DNA of 64,000 nucleotides from Amborella trichopoda (GCF_000471905.2 NW_006499905.1:2209720-2273719), one strand, 5' to 3'. Positions 1 to 11,649 are shown, counted from the stretch's first letter. The notes: generated by a model not told the origin, from the sequence alone. A program made the numbers and translations.

Positions 1-1003
1 AACCCTTCGAAAAACTGAGAACATCATGCTACAAAAAAATACGCTTTGAAATCCAATTCTAAACTGTATTAAAGGGTTTTTCAACATTAAAACAACTTTA
101 ACATAAACATTAAAAAAATATAGACGAATATATTGTTGCATCATCCATTGTTAGTTGGACTTTCTAACTTCATCAATTGAATTTATGTGAAATTATAAAT
201 TATCTCGCACATCTCCATAATATTCAATTATTAAATTATATAAAAAGTTGTTTCAATTTTTTTTTTATAAGATAAATGTATGTAATATGATAGTGTATAC
301 TTAATCTAAGTTTTTCTATTTTTTTTTTTTTGGGGGGGGGGGGGTTTGACCTATTTTTTTTAAAAAAACATCTACTTGACCGGTTAGTCCGGTTCCGATT
401 CGAACTGCTCCCAGCCTCATGACCGGTTGACTATTCCGATTTTACGAACAATGGTTTTTAGATGGAACACCTACTTGCATCTATCTTTAAGATGGATGCT
501 TTACACTTTTTGGATAGAAATGCGGTCTAGTCCGCATAAAATAAGTTTCCATAAAAACATATTCGTTTTAGACCATTTTGGTCTCTCGCCCAAACATCGA
601 GTCTCTTTTTTTGTTGACTCGTTCCTTTTTTATTTTGATTGATAATTATAAGGAAAATGGATATGTATTGTGTGAAAATTTGTATACATCCATTCAATCT
701 GAAAATTTTTGTTGTGGGGTCAGAAAATTGGAAGCCAATCATTTCCATCTCGATGATCATGTATCTAAAAACCGAATATAAAAGTGGATTTGAAGCTTGG
801 GTTCTATTATGCAATACTCTTTCTCGACTATTTATTTCAAGTCTTCACAAATATATCTCATTTTTGGAGCTTCAAGAGTTAGCGAGAGAAGGATTTGTAG
901 GGCATCACAAGGTCCTCTTAATTTGTTTCTTGTAGTGGGGACTGTGGACTTACAAACCTTTCATGAAGTTGGAACTCTATCGAAACCTCCTCTTATTTTT
1001 TTG
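1..1003. other. AT-rich non-coding stretch
   Basis: No gene seen. About 65-115 resembles the subterminal part of MITE family A (fragment). A T-run followed by a G-run lies near 312-345. A CCGGTT-rich patch is at 378-430. The stretch around 440-560 resembles about 8335-8430 (same order of a GATGGAxCAC motif and a GGTCTAGxCCGCAT motif), so both are probably copies of one dispersed repeat. The short open frames here overlap each other on both strands and show no protein family. Confidence 0.5.
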
Positions 1004-1318
1004 GGCAATTTAGTGGAAAAGACAGGTCCCTTTACGCGTTTTTGAATTATTTGGTGCCTTTTTTTTTTTTTAAGTTGTCAGTTTTTTTTGGGTAATTTAA
1101 TGAGAAAGACATGCATTTTTTTAATTAGTTAGTGGCCTTTTTTTAAAAAAAAGTTCAGTTTTTTTTGGGTAATTCACTAAGAAAGACAACCCCTACCCAT
1201 TTTTCAATTCGGTAGTCGTTGTTTTTTTAAGAAAAAAGTTGTCATTGAAATGGAAGCTACAACGTGTGATTTTTTTTTTAAAAAAAGTTCATTGAAAAGA
1301 AAGCTACAACGTGCAACT
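1004..1318. repeat. Degenerate tandem array of about 85-bp units
   Basis: Three to four imperfect copies of a unit follow one another. Each has a GGGCAATTTAGTG-like start, an AGAAAGACA block, a GTGGCCTTTTTTT-like block and an AAAGTTGTCA-like end. The last two copies instead share GAAAGCTACAACGTG. Homopolymer T and A runs separate the units. No coding content. Confidence 0.55.
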
Positions 1319-2109
1319 GAAGTATGGAGTATGCTACCACCGTGACCTCGGCCCCTTTCCCGCCTCATCCTAATTGTACATCAAAAAGAGTGTAATTAAT
1401 GGGTGATGCTTTCATACGGCCGCGTCTTTATATAACCCGCACTTCAAAACCCTTGTAGATTGAGAATTGTTCTTTTCCCACCTTAAAATGCTCTTACTAA
1501 CACGTGATTGTAAAACTTAAAGAACTCGGATTTAGCTTTTCCAAAGGACGAGTTTCTACGAGTCAGCTGACTCATATGGTACATAAACGGCCTTGAACAT
1601 AACCCATCTTAAAAATGGATTTTTAATCCAAGATTTTAGGGATTCATGATCTAGGTTAACATAATTATGAATATGAATGAAAAATAAAAATTTCATTATT
1701 TAAAATGTGATTCTTTTAAGAAAAATTTCTACGCCGTCTAAATTCATGTTAACCCAAGGGATTTTAACAACGTCCTTCTCATTGGTGAATCAACGGGCTC
1801 TTGCACCCACTACTCATGAATAACGCTGAGTCGTAAATAACTTTTCCTTTTCCGAATATGGCATTTTGGGGCCTATTTGGTGGGGAGAGGGATACAGATT
1901 TGGGCAATCAAACCTGAATATGGATTATTGAGCCGGAATTTTCCAAGCGAACCCAAAATGTAATTTGGATTGTAAATCAAAAGGGCTCCTGAACTGACTT
2001 TTTGAGATGGTTAACCATTTCAATGATATTTTTTTTAGAAAAAAATACAGCAAGAATATATAAAAGATAGGGTTTTCTTTTCTAACAAGGTTTAGAAGGC
2101 GTTGGCAAC
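1319..2109. other. Non-coding stretch
   Basis: No gene, tRNA or recognisable transposon end seen. A TATATAA-like motif at about 1429 has no ORF behind it. Confidence 0.4.
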
Positions 2110-3144
2110 TGTGGAAAATAAAGAAATTTGCACTGATGTTTAGGAACAATACCTCAATTTAAAGTTCTTCCTCCAGATCGGAAACCACATCTGAAACTCT
2201 CTTTTACATCAATACTCTGAAATTGACCCTCCCAAACCCTTTTGAAAAAGCGGTACAAAAAAAAAAAATCTTAAAATTTGTTGTATGATTGAGTTTGCTT
2301 GTTCTGTTACGCGATTATGTCTGTTTTGGTCTGCGCGCTGCTGCATCTGTCTCGGATCCACACCGAATTCTGCTGGCTCGTCCATATGTCTTTCTGTTTT
2401 CTCAGCTGTCTCAACGACTTATTTGTGTCTTCGGTGAAGATCTGAAGTTTTTGTTCATTACTTAACTCTGATTTGCCGTTATGTTCTTGCCTTACGTTTT
2501 TTGAGGCTTGTCAATCCACCACTGCTCCGCCGCTGATTTTTGCTCTCATTGATCAAGCATTTGAAAACGGCCGATCTGTACCATCTGCAAAACAGCCACC
2601 GAGTCGTGTTTCGACTCTTTGATCTGTCTCTTTGCAGAGTCATGTTTCGACTCTCTAATCTGTCTATCTGCCGAGCCGTGTTTCAACTCTTTGATCTGTC
2701 TGTTCCAAATGCCTGTTGATTTGCTGTTATGCGAGATTGCTCTGTTCGAGATATCGTTTTTTGAGAATCGCTAATTTGCAGCTGCTCAAGCATTTTATGT
2801 TCTTGCTTTGTTATTAACTTTTGCCTTTATCAGTTGTCCAAACTCAAGTTGCTCTCTCTTAATGCATTTTGAGTTTGAGGGGGAGTGTGGAAAATATAAA
2901 AACTTGCGCTGATGTTTAGGAACGATATTTTTTTCCTCTTATGTGTACCCATATTAGGAAGGTAGTTCATTACATATATTACATATTTGAAAGGTAGTTC
3001 ATTACATATGTTAGTTTTTTTAGTAGTACATAATTTTATAACCCTATAAATTAGGGCTCTTGTTAACATCTTTCATATGGGCAATAATATCATCTTCATG
3101 GGGGCTTAAGGCCTAATTATACAGAAATACAATTTCTCACAGCA
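2110..3144 (+). mobile_element. Deleted Ty1/copia-type LTR retroelement (short 5' LTR remnant plus 3' LTR)
   Basis: The same start, TGTGGAAAAT followed by a GATGTTTAGGAAC block, occurs at 2110 and at 2886. Directly before the second copy is TTTGAGGGGGAG (2874-2885), the polypurine tract typical of copia elements. The right copy continues with a TATA-like CCTATAAATT (about 3042) and can be ended at CA (3144). Flanks GCAAC (2105-2109) and TCAAC (3145-3149) match at 4 of 5 bases, as expected for a worn 5-bp target duplication. Nothing of gag or pol survives and the left LTR loses similarity after about 45 bp. The right end is inferred; the start and polypurine tract are clear. Confidence 0.65.
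2601..2707 (+). repeat. Three tandem 36-bp units inside the copia remnant
   Basis: Units at 2601-2636, 2637-2672 and 2673-2707 share GAGTCGTGTTTCGACTC followed by TTTGATCTGTCT, with few differences. They lie in the former internal region, ahead of the polypurine tract. No open frame uses them. Confidence 0.75.
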
Positions 3145-4356
3145 TCAACACGATTCTCAACTACAATGAATCATAATTATCAAGATTGGACCCGATCAGC
3201 TGGCCTAACCAGTCAAATTGCCATCCGGTGCCTTGATTGGTCTATTTAGAATAATAACCAGGTTTCGTTGAAACCCAATCAGAATCAATGTTTGACTAGT
3301 TTTGACCAGTCTGACTGGTTCGACTGGCCAAACAAACTGAATAACATGGTTTCTTGTATATTATATGTTTTGAAACTATTACTTATAGTTTTTTAGTATT
3401 TTTAGAATTTGGTCAAATCCGTTCGACTGACGGCGATCAAACCAGACATGATTGAACTAAACCCCTCGCCGAATTGACGGCATTCTAATAACACTCAATT
3501 GGAGTATCTATTGTGTAACAAAAACCCATTTGCAAACTTAGCCTTTCCTATTAAACAAAGAAACATAAATAACGACAAAATTAGATTCAAGGCCCACAAT
3601 AAGATTGTCAATCTAGCTTCTCACTTGGACCTCTTCCACATATTCTATCCCCTAACAATCCCTTGAAAAATACCTACGACATTATGCGTCACAATTTAAG
3701 GCCAAATCAATGTGAATGAGTTTTTGGCTTTTGGGGTGGAGACACCCCTTACCATTCTCTAAAATAATGCCCAAAGTTGACATTGGCACCTTGTCCAAAT
3801 TTATTTCATAAATTAAGAAAGGCTAAGTCCCAATTGGACCGTTGCAAATGCTTTTTAAGGTAATAAATTGGGCATATACATAGATATGCTATACAAAAAT
3901 ATGCTGAGGATCTGAAATATTTAGATATTGTGAGCTGTCACATTTCAACATATTGTACCTTGGCTTCTTGTAAAGGTATTACCTGTGGAAATGCTATTGT
4001 CTCCCTTTCTATCTCATAGATATATACATGCCGACTCTTTATTTTATGGCATGGCGATATCGATACAAGTTGCGAGAGAGAAAGAACTTGGGTGGATATT
4101 GGGGCAGTTTTGTGTACTTTTCTTTTAAGTATTAAAAGAACCTGACCTGGCTAATGAATGCCATTTGATTATTATTGGATTAGACTAGTTTTTGACCGAA
4201 TTTAGTTTTTGTTTGGATTAGACATTTTAAGGCACTAGTTGGTTGGTCCGAACATATGATCCGGTCTAGTTTTGATAGTTGTAGGTTTCTTAAAACCGTT
4301 TTAGAGGATCATTTAATTGTTTACTGATGTAAAATTTATAATAAAGAAATGTATGT
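3145..4356. other. Non-coding stretch with GACTGG/CCGGTC-rich patches
   Basis: No gene seen. About 3180-3480 and 4180-4280 contain repeated GACTGGT/ACCAGTC-type words like those at 378-430 and 28580-29030, probably worn copies of one dispersed element. Confidence 0.4.
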
Positions 4357-4560
4357 GATGAGACATTTTACTTTTGATACAAGAAAGTTACAATTACTAA
4401 TGACCATTGGATTTGAAATTGAGTGATTAAGGATGTATCATTGATTGCGTGCAAAGTTAAAATTTCTGGAATGTTGTAACACTTTTTAATTCATTGAATT
4501 TCATATCCAATTATTAAGAATAATTGTGACCTCTTTGTAACAATAATAAATGGTCTCAAA
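4357..4560. mobile_element. MITE family C copy
   Basis: Inverted-repeat element of about 200 bp. The left end reads GATGAGACATTTTAC, then a TACAAG..GTTACAATT block. The right end is its reverse complement: AATTGTGACCTCTTTGTA, then AAATGGTCTCA. The same ends occur near 7848-8050, 20005-20190, 22396-22642 and 34735-35085. A second, truncated left end follows at about 4596-4650. Superfamily not determined. Confidence 0.6.
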
Positions 4561-4650
4561 GTTTACAATTTCGTATAATAATAAAAAATTATATACAATG
4601 AAACCATTTACCTTTCGCACAAGAAGATCACAATTGCTTATAACTAATCT

Positions 4651-5247
4651 TCTGATCTGAAATCTTTATATTTTAGGAGTAGGCCATCTAAGTTGCTAGT
4701 TTTTGCAATCGTATTTATAGGGCACTAGTAGGCATTCATTAGTAGAAGGAAAAACATATGCTAAATTATGAATATGGAATAATTAAAATTTGGTAGCTCA
4801 CCACAATGTCTGGTTTTGCTCTCAGGCCCATATCCATCATGTTTTTTTGGTTTATATCTGATGGAAATAAATAGGAAGCCAAAAAAATATAATAAAAAAA
4901 CAAGAAAAACCCACATAAATCATAATTCAAATAGCTCTTTATTCCATCACAACATAAAAGGAAAACATTATTCAAGCACAACATTAAGGAAAAACTAAAA
5001 GCACAACATCCAAATAGAATAACATTCAAACTCCATCTAAGAATAACATCCAAACTCCATCTAAGAATCGGAATGAATATAATCACTCTAAGCCATGAAG
5101 CCACACACAGTGGTTCAGAGCTGAAGAATGGGGCTCCCTGGTGCAAATACGGTGGTGTGAGGCTGCGAACCTTATTGATGGGGATGATATGAGGGTGCAT
5201 GGTGGTTCGAATACACATACCTATTCATGGCTTTGTAGTGGAGGAGA
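4651..5247. other. Region downstream of the extensin gene (probable 3' UTR and flank)
   Basis: This lies 3' of the minus-strand extensin stop. A minus-strand open frame of 150 codons (4766-5218) is present but has no recognisable domain and probably overlaps 3' UTR. A duplicated segment, AACATCCAAACTCCATCTAA, occurs twice near 5020-5065. No gene called. Confidence 0.4.
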
Positions 5248-6477
5248 CTAGTAGTATGGTGGCGGGGGTGGGGATACGTATTTATATGGTGGTGGAGGTG
5301 GGGATGAGTACTTATACGGAGGTGGTGGAGGGGATTTGTAGACGTACGGTGGTGGAGGAGGAGAAGAGTACTCATATGGAGGTGGTGGAGGAGACACGTA
5401 TACATATGGTGGTGGAGGAGGTGAAGAGTATTTGTAAGGAGGTGGTGGAGGAGACTTGTATACGTATGGTGGTGGAGGAGGAGAAGAGTATTTGTAAGGA
5501 GGTGGTGGAGGAGATTTGTATACATAGGGTGGAGGAGGAGGAGATGAGTATTTGTATGGGGGTGGTGGAGGGGACTCGTATACATAAGGTGGAGGAGGTG
5601 GTGAGGAGTATTTATATGGAGGTGGGGGTGGTGACGAGTATTTGTATGGTGGTGGTGGAGGGGATTTGTACATGTATGGTGGTGGAGGTGGAGATGAGTA
5701 CATATATGGAGGTGGTGGTGGTGATGAATATTTATATGGCGGTGGTGGAGGGGAGTTGTATACATATGGTGGTGGAGGAGGTGAAGAATATTTATAAGGC
5801 GGTGGTGGAGGAGACATGTATACATAAGGTGGTGGAGGTGGGGATGAGTATTTATATGGAGGAGGAGACATGTATACATAAGGTGGTGGGGGTGGCGATG
5901 AGTATTTATATGGAGGTGGAGGAGGGGATTTGTACACGTATGGTGGAGGTGGAGGGGACGAATATTTATATGGTGGAGGAGGGGGAGACTTGTACATGTA
6001 TGGTGGTGGGGGAGGAGACTTGTACATGTATGGTGGTGGGGGAGGAGACTCATACTTGTATGGTGGTGGGGGAGGAGACTCATACTTGTATGGTGGTGGT
6101 GGAGGAGACTCATACTTGTATGGTGGTGGGGGAGGAGACTCATACTTGTATGGTGGTGGGGAAGGAGACTCATACTTGTATGGTGGTGGGGGAGGAGACT
6201 CATACTTGTATGGTGGTGGTGGAGGAGACTCATACTTGTATGGTGGTGGAGGAGACTTGTATATATATAGTGGCGGAGGAGGAGACTCGTACTTGTATGG
6301 TGGAGGTGGAGGAGATTCGTACTTATAAGGCGGAGGTGGTGGTGATGCATACTTGTACGGTGGTGGATATATGTCGTCGTCGGCAAAGACTCGGGAGTTT
6401 GCTATGAAGGTTTGCAAGAGAAGCAAACCCAACAAAGGGCGAAAAAACCAGGCCATAGTGCTTGAGGCTTCCAACAT
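5248..6477 (-). CDS. Extensin (hydroxyproline-rich cell-wall glycoprotein)
   Basis: An intronless frame of 409 codons encodes a classical extensin, a secreted structural protein that is hydroxylated and arabinosylated on SPPPPP blocks and cross-linked through tyrosines in the wall. Residues 1 to about 32 form a signal peptide with a hydrophobic LLGLLLLQTF core, ending near VFADDD. ATG 8 (MAWFF..) could be the true start, because the hydrophobic core follows it directly. The rest is about 37 ten-residue repeats: SPPPPPYKYE in the N-terminal third, then alternating SPPPPPYKYS and SPPPPPYVYK. The YKY and YVY motifs are the expected isodityrosine/pulcherosine cross-link sites. The protein ends PPPPPYY followed by TAG. 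Several units are short (SPPPPLYIYK, SPPPPYKYE, MSPPPYKYS), showing slippage. A TATA box lies about 50 bp upstream. The 30-bp periodicity also keeps other frames open on both strands; those are shadows. Confidence 0.95.
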   Translation of the reverse strand: MLEASSTMAWFFRPLLGLLLLQTFIANSRVFADDDIYPPPYKYASPPPPPYKYESPPPPPYKYESPPPPLYIYKSPPPPYKYESPPPPPYKYESPPPPPYKYESPSPPPYKYESPPPPPYKYESPPPPPYKYESPPPPPYKYESPPPPPYMYKSPPPPPYMYKSPPPPPYKYSSPPPPPYVYKSPPPPPYKYSSPPPPPYVYMSPPPYKYSSPPPPPYVYMSPPPPPYKYSSPPPPPYVYNSPPPPPYKYSSPPPPPYMYSSPPPPPYMYKSPPPPPYKYSSPPPPPYKYSSPPPPPYVYESPPPPPYKYSSPPPPPYVYKSPPPPPYKYSSPPPPPYVYKSPPPPPYKYSSPPPPPYVYVSPPPPPYEYSSPPPPPYVYKSPPPPPYKYSSPPPPPYKYVSPPPPPYY

Positions 6478-6521
6478 TGTGGAAACTCAAGCTTTGTTGT
6501 AAGGTCTTCATTCTCTGAAGA

Positions 6522-6535
6522 GGTTCTTATAGGGT
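6522..6535 (-). promoter_or_regulatory. Probable TATA box of the extensin gene
   Basis: On the minus strand the sequence reads ACCCTATAAGAACC, about 45-58 bp upstream of the first extensin ATG. This is a normal distance for a short 5' UTR. Confidence 0.6.
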
Positions 6536-6829
6536 CACCAAGAAAAATATGTAGTTTAATTAATTAGATTGATTTGGTCTTGGCTTCTCTAATTTATGAA
6601 TGATTGACTTAGGAAGTCATTTAATTTTTTGCAAATGGCCAAGATTTTCTGGCTTTCAGCAAATAGAAGGCCCTTAATCACATAAGACATGTTTGCATCT
6701 ACAATTTACTTAAAAAAAAAAAAATTTGCATCTAGAAAACTTAGAAAACGTGAAGCCATTCATATGAATTGAATTGTTCAAGTGATAGGAGACTAATGAG
6801 TGTAACATGCCAACCACTCGACATGCCAA

Positions 6830-7085
6830 CCACTCTCTTCTAATCTCCTTTTTCTCTTTCTCTCTCTAATCTCTTTTTTTCGTTCTCTCTCTAATCTCTG
6901 AAATTTTTTCTCTTTAATCTCCTTTTTTTCTCTCTTTGATCTCTTTTTTTCTCTCTCTCTAATCTCCTTTTTTTTTTCTCTCTAATGTCTCTCTCTCTCT
7001 AATCTCCTTTTTTCTCTCTCTAATGTCTCTCTCTCTAATCTCCTTTTTTTCTCTCTCTAATGTCTAATCTCTCTCTCTCTTCACC
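6830..7085. repeat. CT-rich low-complexity tandem array
   Basis: Imperfect repeats of TCTCTCTAATCTCCTTTTTT, unit about 20-30 bp, at least eight times. It lies upstream of the extensin promoter on the minus strand, where it reads as a GA-rich tract. No coding content. Confidence 0.8.
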
Positions 7086-7471
7086 GCGTCCCTGTGCTCT
7101 CAGCAGTCGCCCTCTCTCTCTCGTTGGGATGCGTACATCAAGGCAGTTATTAGACAGCTAGCTTTGAGCACTAAATAAACAGGGAACCCTACATATGGAT
7201 AAGGTGCCCTTCTTTTCCAAGCACTACAGGCCTCATCTATTTTATTCCATTTGGGTTCAAGGCGTTATTATTTTTGCTTAATAGCTATTGCCGTTAAACA
7301 ATACTTGATTTAATATTCCTCACTCCAACCCAAAACAGCAGTAAGATTATAAGATTATTATTGTAACTATACCACATAGGGCAATTTATCACATTACACC
7401 TAGCTTTTCAATAATGTAACATTGTACCCTTTTTCAACTATTGTAACTCATGTTCATGTGTATTTTGGAAA

Positions 7472-7829
7472 GGGTGCGATTTGTATAGAGCCCAGGCTCT
7501 AAACGATCAAATTAGAGCTCACATTTAAATAGCTTCAAGAAATATGGTTTCAATATTGAAAATATGTGGGATAACCTTAAAATTTATTTTCATCTTTAAT
7601 TATAAAATTTAAAGCTTAAAAAATAGTGTAGATCGAGCAGATCTATGAAAACCTAAAAATCTTGAAAATTGATGGTCCAAAAATCCATTACAAGAGGCAC
7701 TAATTTGATTTTTTAGAGCCTCGGCTCTAATTTTTTAGTTGGACTCCAATTTGATTGTTTAGAGACTAATTTTTTTAGGTGGGTTCTAATTTGATTGTTT
7801 AGAGCATCGGCTTTATATAAACTTTTTCC
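7472..7829. mobile_element. MITE family A copy with perfect 9-bp TSD (Mutator-type)
   Basis: 358 bp, starting GGGTGCGATTTGTATAGAG and ending ATAAACTTTTTCC. It is flanked by an identical 9-bp direct repeat TTTTGGAAA (7463-7471 and 7830-7838). Nine-base duplications are the mark of Mutator-like transposases. A mini-palindrome TAGAGCC-CA-GGCTCTA lies just inside the left end. No coding capacity. Confidence 0.85.
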
Positions 7830-7847
7830 TTTTGGAAAAGCACATAA

Positions 7848-8050
7848 TGAGACCATCTATCATTGGTACAAGGTAGTCACAATTAATCTTGACGATTGGA
7901 TATGAAATTGGATGGTTACATTTATTCTATTGACTAAGCTCAAACTTCAAAATAAATTTTATCGAACTTTGTAACGTCCCAAACTATCAAATTTCACATT
8001 AGATGTTTATAAGTAATTGTGGCAGCCTTGTATCAACGGTCTCATTTATA
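7848..8050. mobile_element. MITE family C copy
   Basis: Inverted ends: left ATGAGACCAT..GGTACAAGGTAGTCACAATT, right AATTGTGGCAGCCTTGTA..GGTCTCATTTAT. Length about 200 bp. It sits directly beside the family A element ending at 7829. Confidence 0.65.
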
Positions 8051-8993
8051 CAATCCCAGAGAAATGAAAGTAAAAGATATAAGACAATGTTAAATAGTAA
8101 ATATGCCATGTGTATTTTGATACAGCTGCAGTGTTAGCATGCCAGCCCAGCCCGTACCTATGGAAATGCAGCCCCCTTAATAAATATATTTTTTAGATAT
8201 ATTTTTGAACTTAATTTTTAAGGATATGTAATATCTAACCTGGAGATCATGAATATGAAAATAATAATAATAATAAATTAAAAAAAATAAAAAATCGAAA
8301 TAATAATCCTATCAAGAAAACATTTAGACCGTTAATTTCAATTGTTTTAGATGGACCACATATTTGCATAGCATATGTAGAAATGAGGTCTAGCCCGCAT
8401 GAAACAATTTTCCTTTTCATAAATTTCCCTACTATAAAAGAAACGCACACCTCAAATCCCACTGGACAATATTGTTGAAACATTAGAAAACTATCCAATT
8501 GATGGAACTTGACCTTGAGATTTTAAGCAATTTAAATCTTAAAAATAGTGTATCTTGTAGCACAATATTTGGACAGTCCTTTTTAAAGATTTTCAAGCGT
8601 TTATAATTCTTCTTTTATTATATAATAAGGGTTAAATATATTTTCATATTCTCATAGGGGTTCATGGCACAAGAACTACATCTTTCTACAGGTTTAGAGT
8701 TGAGCCTTATTTTGGTTCTCTCATGTCAATGCCTTGTATAAATTTCTTTGCACTAAATTAAAACAATCTTACATGCAACCCACTTTATAAAACATTAGCA
8801 ATTTGGTATTTAATTATTTGGGATGTATTTTAAGAAAAGGACGTACGAGTCCCCAGAGTAATATGTAAAAGTGATGGCCACGTTAATAATCTATTTTCGA
8901 AATAAATTTTGACCTTAGATTTTAAGGAATATATCATCCCTAACATGGAGATCATTAATTTGTAACAAAAAAAATTTAAAAATAAAAACTAAA
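8051..8993. other. Non-coding stretch with MITE debris
   Basis: No gene. About 8500-8640 (ATCTTAAAAATAGTGTATC, then a GACAGTCC..TTTTCAAG block) is a worn internal piece of family A. About 8335-8430 matches about 440-560. Confidence 0.45.
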
Positions 8994-9394
8994 GGAAAAA
9001 GTTTATATAAAGTTCCAACTTAAAAATGTAGAATTAAAGATGCACCTAAAAAATCTATTGGAAAATATCATATTAATGTTGAAAAACCCTCTAATTGATC
9101 ATCTCGACATTGAGATGTATGAATATGAAAAAAAACAAAAAAAGCGATTTTGAGTCCCAGAAATGGTACATCTTGCCACATATGATTTAGACAGTCCATA
9201 TTCAAGATTTTCATATGTTTGTAGATCTTACTTGATTTTAACCATTTTTGGAGTTTAAAATTTTATAATTAGATATGAAAATAAATTTTGAGATAATCCT
9301 AAGAATTTTTTACACCTAAATTACATGTTATGATAAAATTTGGAGGTGTCTTATTTGGATTGTTTAAGGTTGCAACTTTACAGAAACCACACCC
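8994..9394. mobile_element. MITE family A copy with perfect 9-bp TSD
   Basis: 401 bp, starting GGAAAAAGTTTATATAAAG and ending AGAAACCACACCC. It is flanked by AAAACTAAA at 8985-8993 and 9395-9403, identical over nine bases. Mini-palindromes: AAGTT-CC-AACTT on the left, AAGGTTGCAACTTT on the right. Internal hallmarks of the family (a GAGATGTATGAATATGAAA block, an AAATGGTACATCTTG block and a TTTTCAAGATTTTCA-like block) are present. Confidence 0.9.
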
Positions 9395-9684
9395 AAAACT
9401 AAAATTGATTTTTTTTTTTTTTTTAAAGGAAAATTTTGAGCCAATTGACTTTACCCTTTTTTTTTTTTTTTAGAGGAACCACCACTCACATCCATCTTTA
9501 AATGGATGACTTACTCCACGGGGGATGCAAATGTAAAAATGCGTCCCCAAACGCATATCCTACTTCCCTTAAGAAAAACTAGAGGTACATATTGTATGCA
9601 GATTGCATTTCAGTGCGCTACATGCAGCCTTAATTGTGGAAGAATGGATGCCACTGTCGCCTGTGTTGTTTCCCAAATTAAAAA

Positions 9685-10054
9685 GGCTTAGGCTGTATGA
9701 AAACAAAATAAAGCTTCACCTCATATCTTCATCTAGAAAGCATTTGCGACAATGGAAATCTCCATGATGACTCTAAAATCAATTTTTAACACCGACAATA
9801 AAATTTGAAACGTAAACAATATACGGATCTTTTGAATCTATGAACACATAATTTTAGGGTGAAATAGACCGCCTAGATAATTTGTTATACTGTACATTAT
9901 TTTTAAAGTTGAAATCATAACTTTTTTCACAATCATAATGTTCAAGCTGAGATGATCGATATAAAAGTTTTACAATCATTGAATTTCAATTTTTGATGAG
10001 TTGTAAAATGATGCTTTATTTTGATAGGACTGCAGCCCTATCAAGCCATTTTCC
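9685..10054. mobile_element. MITE family B copy with perfect 9-bp TSD
   Basis: 370 bp, starting GGCTTAGGCTGTATGAAAAC and ending GGACTGCAGCCCTATC..CCATTTTCC. Flanked by AATTAAAAA at 9676-9684 and 10055-10063, identical. Related in plan to family A (Mutator-type) but with different internal sequence (CGACAATAAAATTTGAAAC). Confidence 0.85.
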
Positions 10055-10954
10055 AATTAAAAAACATACATAATCTTCATTTAAAACTAAGAGTGTGCGT
10101 TATTCAAACTTGAAGGTACAAGAAGACTCAGTAAAAGTTCAAGAAAAGTCTCAAAAAGAAAAAGGAATTGTCTTGGTTTCTTTTTTTTATCTGCATGCTA
10201 AAAGCTCAGTAGCAACTTAACCGAAAGAAATGTTTCAGCTGTACTTACCAAGCCACTTGGTATGTATACGCATAGACTTCGTAAAAATTTACTTATTTTC
10301 TAACTTGGCATCATTAGTTTAAGTAATAGATACCATCACAAAGAAGGAAATCTGAGATCTAAGCAATCTGCATGGTTTTCCAATTAAAAACCATACTTTT
10401 TTTTTTTTTTAAGGAGAAGAAGTCTTTTACATTTGAAAGACTGCAAGGTTGATGGTGATGATGACATCAATTTTTTTTTTTGGCTCTCTAAACAAGGACT
10501 ATTTGCACACATGTTTTCGTTACTCCCACCCTAAACAAGGGTAGATTTTCCTTAGTTTGTTTTTTTTCCATTCCTACACCAAGTTTTAGGTGGGAATAAT
10601 GAAAAGACAGATTCTTTCTTTTCGGACTCGAGTTTGAGCTTGATTGATTAAGCTGACAATTGAACACTTCGTACTAAGTTCGAATCCCACTGTTTAGTAA
10701 CCATGACAAAAAAAAAAAACCTAAAAAATGCTATTTTTGTGATTGGGCCCTTGCCTACCTAAACCCATTTTCCTTGACGATTTAAGGGCATAATTACAAA
10801 GAATTTTTGCCCAATGTTCCTAACAAGAAAATTGTAATGAATTATATGGTACATGCCGTGTTCCATAGTAGATCTCTACTAGTGGAACGTTTCGTAGACA
10901 GGATGTAACACTCCCTACAATCTGTAGCTTATATACTACAAGCGTGTTTGATCC

Positions 10955-11179
10955 ATGGTTACTGGGAGCGAGAGCGGAAGCGGCTCCGGTTTTGAGTGCA
11001 GGAGCTTCGGATCGATGACTGACCGAAGCTTCGGAGCTCGGGGAACGAGTTCTGGTGAGGGTAGAAGTTACGGATCAAGATCCCGTTTGAACAAGGAGCG
11101 AGATCCCGATACATTGGGATCAAGATCCCTATTTAACGGGAACACGTTGCATGTATTTACAAAACAAGATCCCATTTGA
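10955..11179 (+). other. Arm-encoded ORF, left copy (74 codons), function unknown
   Basis: The frame starts at the ATG of CCATGG and reads MVTGSESGSGSGF.., then a Ser/Gly/Arg-rich stretch ending FTKQDPI. The mirror-image right arm keeps an equivalent frame (11650-11868, minus strand) of nearly the same sequence, 72 codons. A TATA-like CTTATATACT lies about 25 bp upstream. No family recognised. The frame may be kept open only because the DNA is repetitive, so I do not call it a gene. Confidence 0.3.
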
Positions 11180-11649
11180 CTAGGGAGCGAGATCCTGTTT
11201 GGATAGGGAGAGAGATCTTGATACATTGGGATTGAGATCCCTATTTGATATAAACACAATACATGTAACATGGGATCACACTCACATGATTACACATGGA
11301 TTCGTGCACCATGTGGAAAATGTTTATATAAGGTTGCAACCATGTGTAATGGAAATAGGTTCTTCATACAAGTGGAATTCTGTGATGGAGGCGTGGACCA
11401 CCATTGTGCGGCATGCGATCCTAAAATGAATGGAGCTCGATCCTAGCCAAATAGGATCGTGGTATTGTTTAGATGGGGGCGATATTCAATATTAAATGGG
11501 ATCTCGTTCTTGTTTTCGATGGGAGCGCGATCCTAATAGACATGGGAGTGTGATCCCATGTTACATGTAATGCGTTCATATCAAATAGGGATCTTGATCC
11601 CAATGTATCAAGATCTCGCTCCCTATCCAAACGGGATCTCGCTCTCTGG

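Noticed and set aside
4766-5218. Minus-strand 150-codon frame downstream of the extensin
   Set aside because: No recognisable domain, hydrophobic low-complexity content, and it lies where the extensin 3' UTR is expected.
5199-6407. Long plus-strand open frames (402 and 132 codons, one Gly-rich GGGGGDSYLY) and a minus-strand His/Leu/Thr-rich frame across the extensin
   Set aside because: All are alternative frames of the 30-bp extensin repeat. The minus-strand SPPPPPYKY frame has a signal peptide, TATA box and known family.
10630-10700. tRNA-like GTTCGAATCCCAC in the palindrome arms
   Set aside because: B-box-like word only; no cloverleaf or suitably placed A box could be drawn, so no tRNA gene or SINE called.
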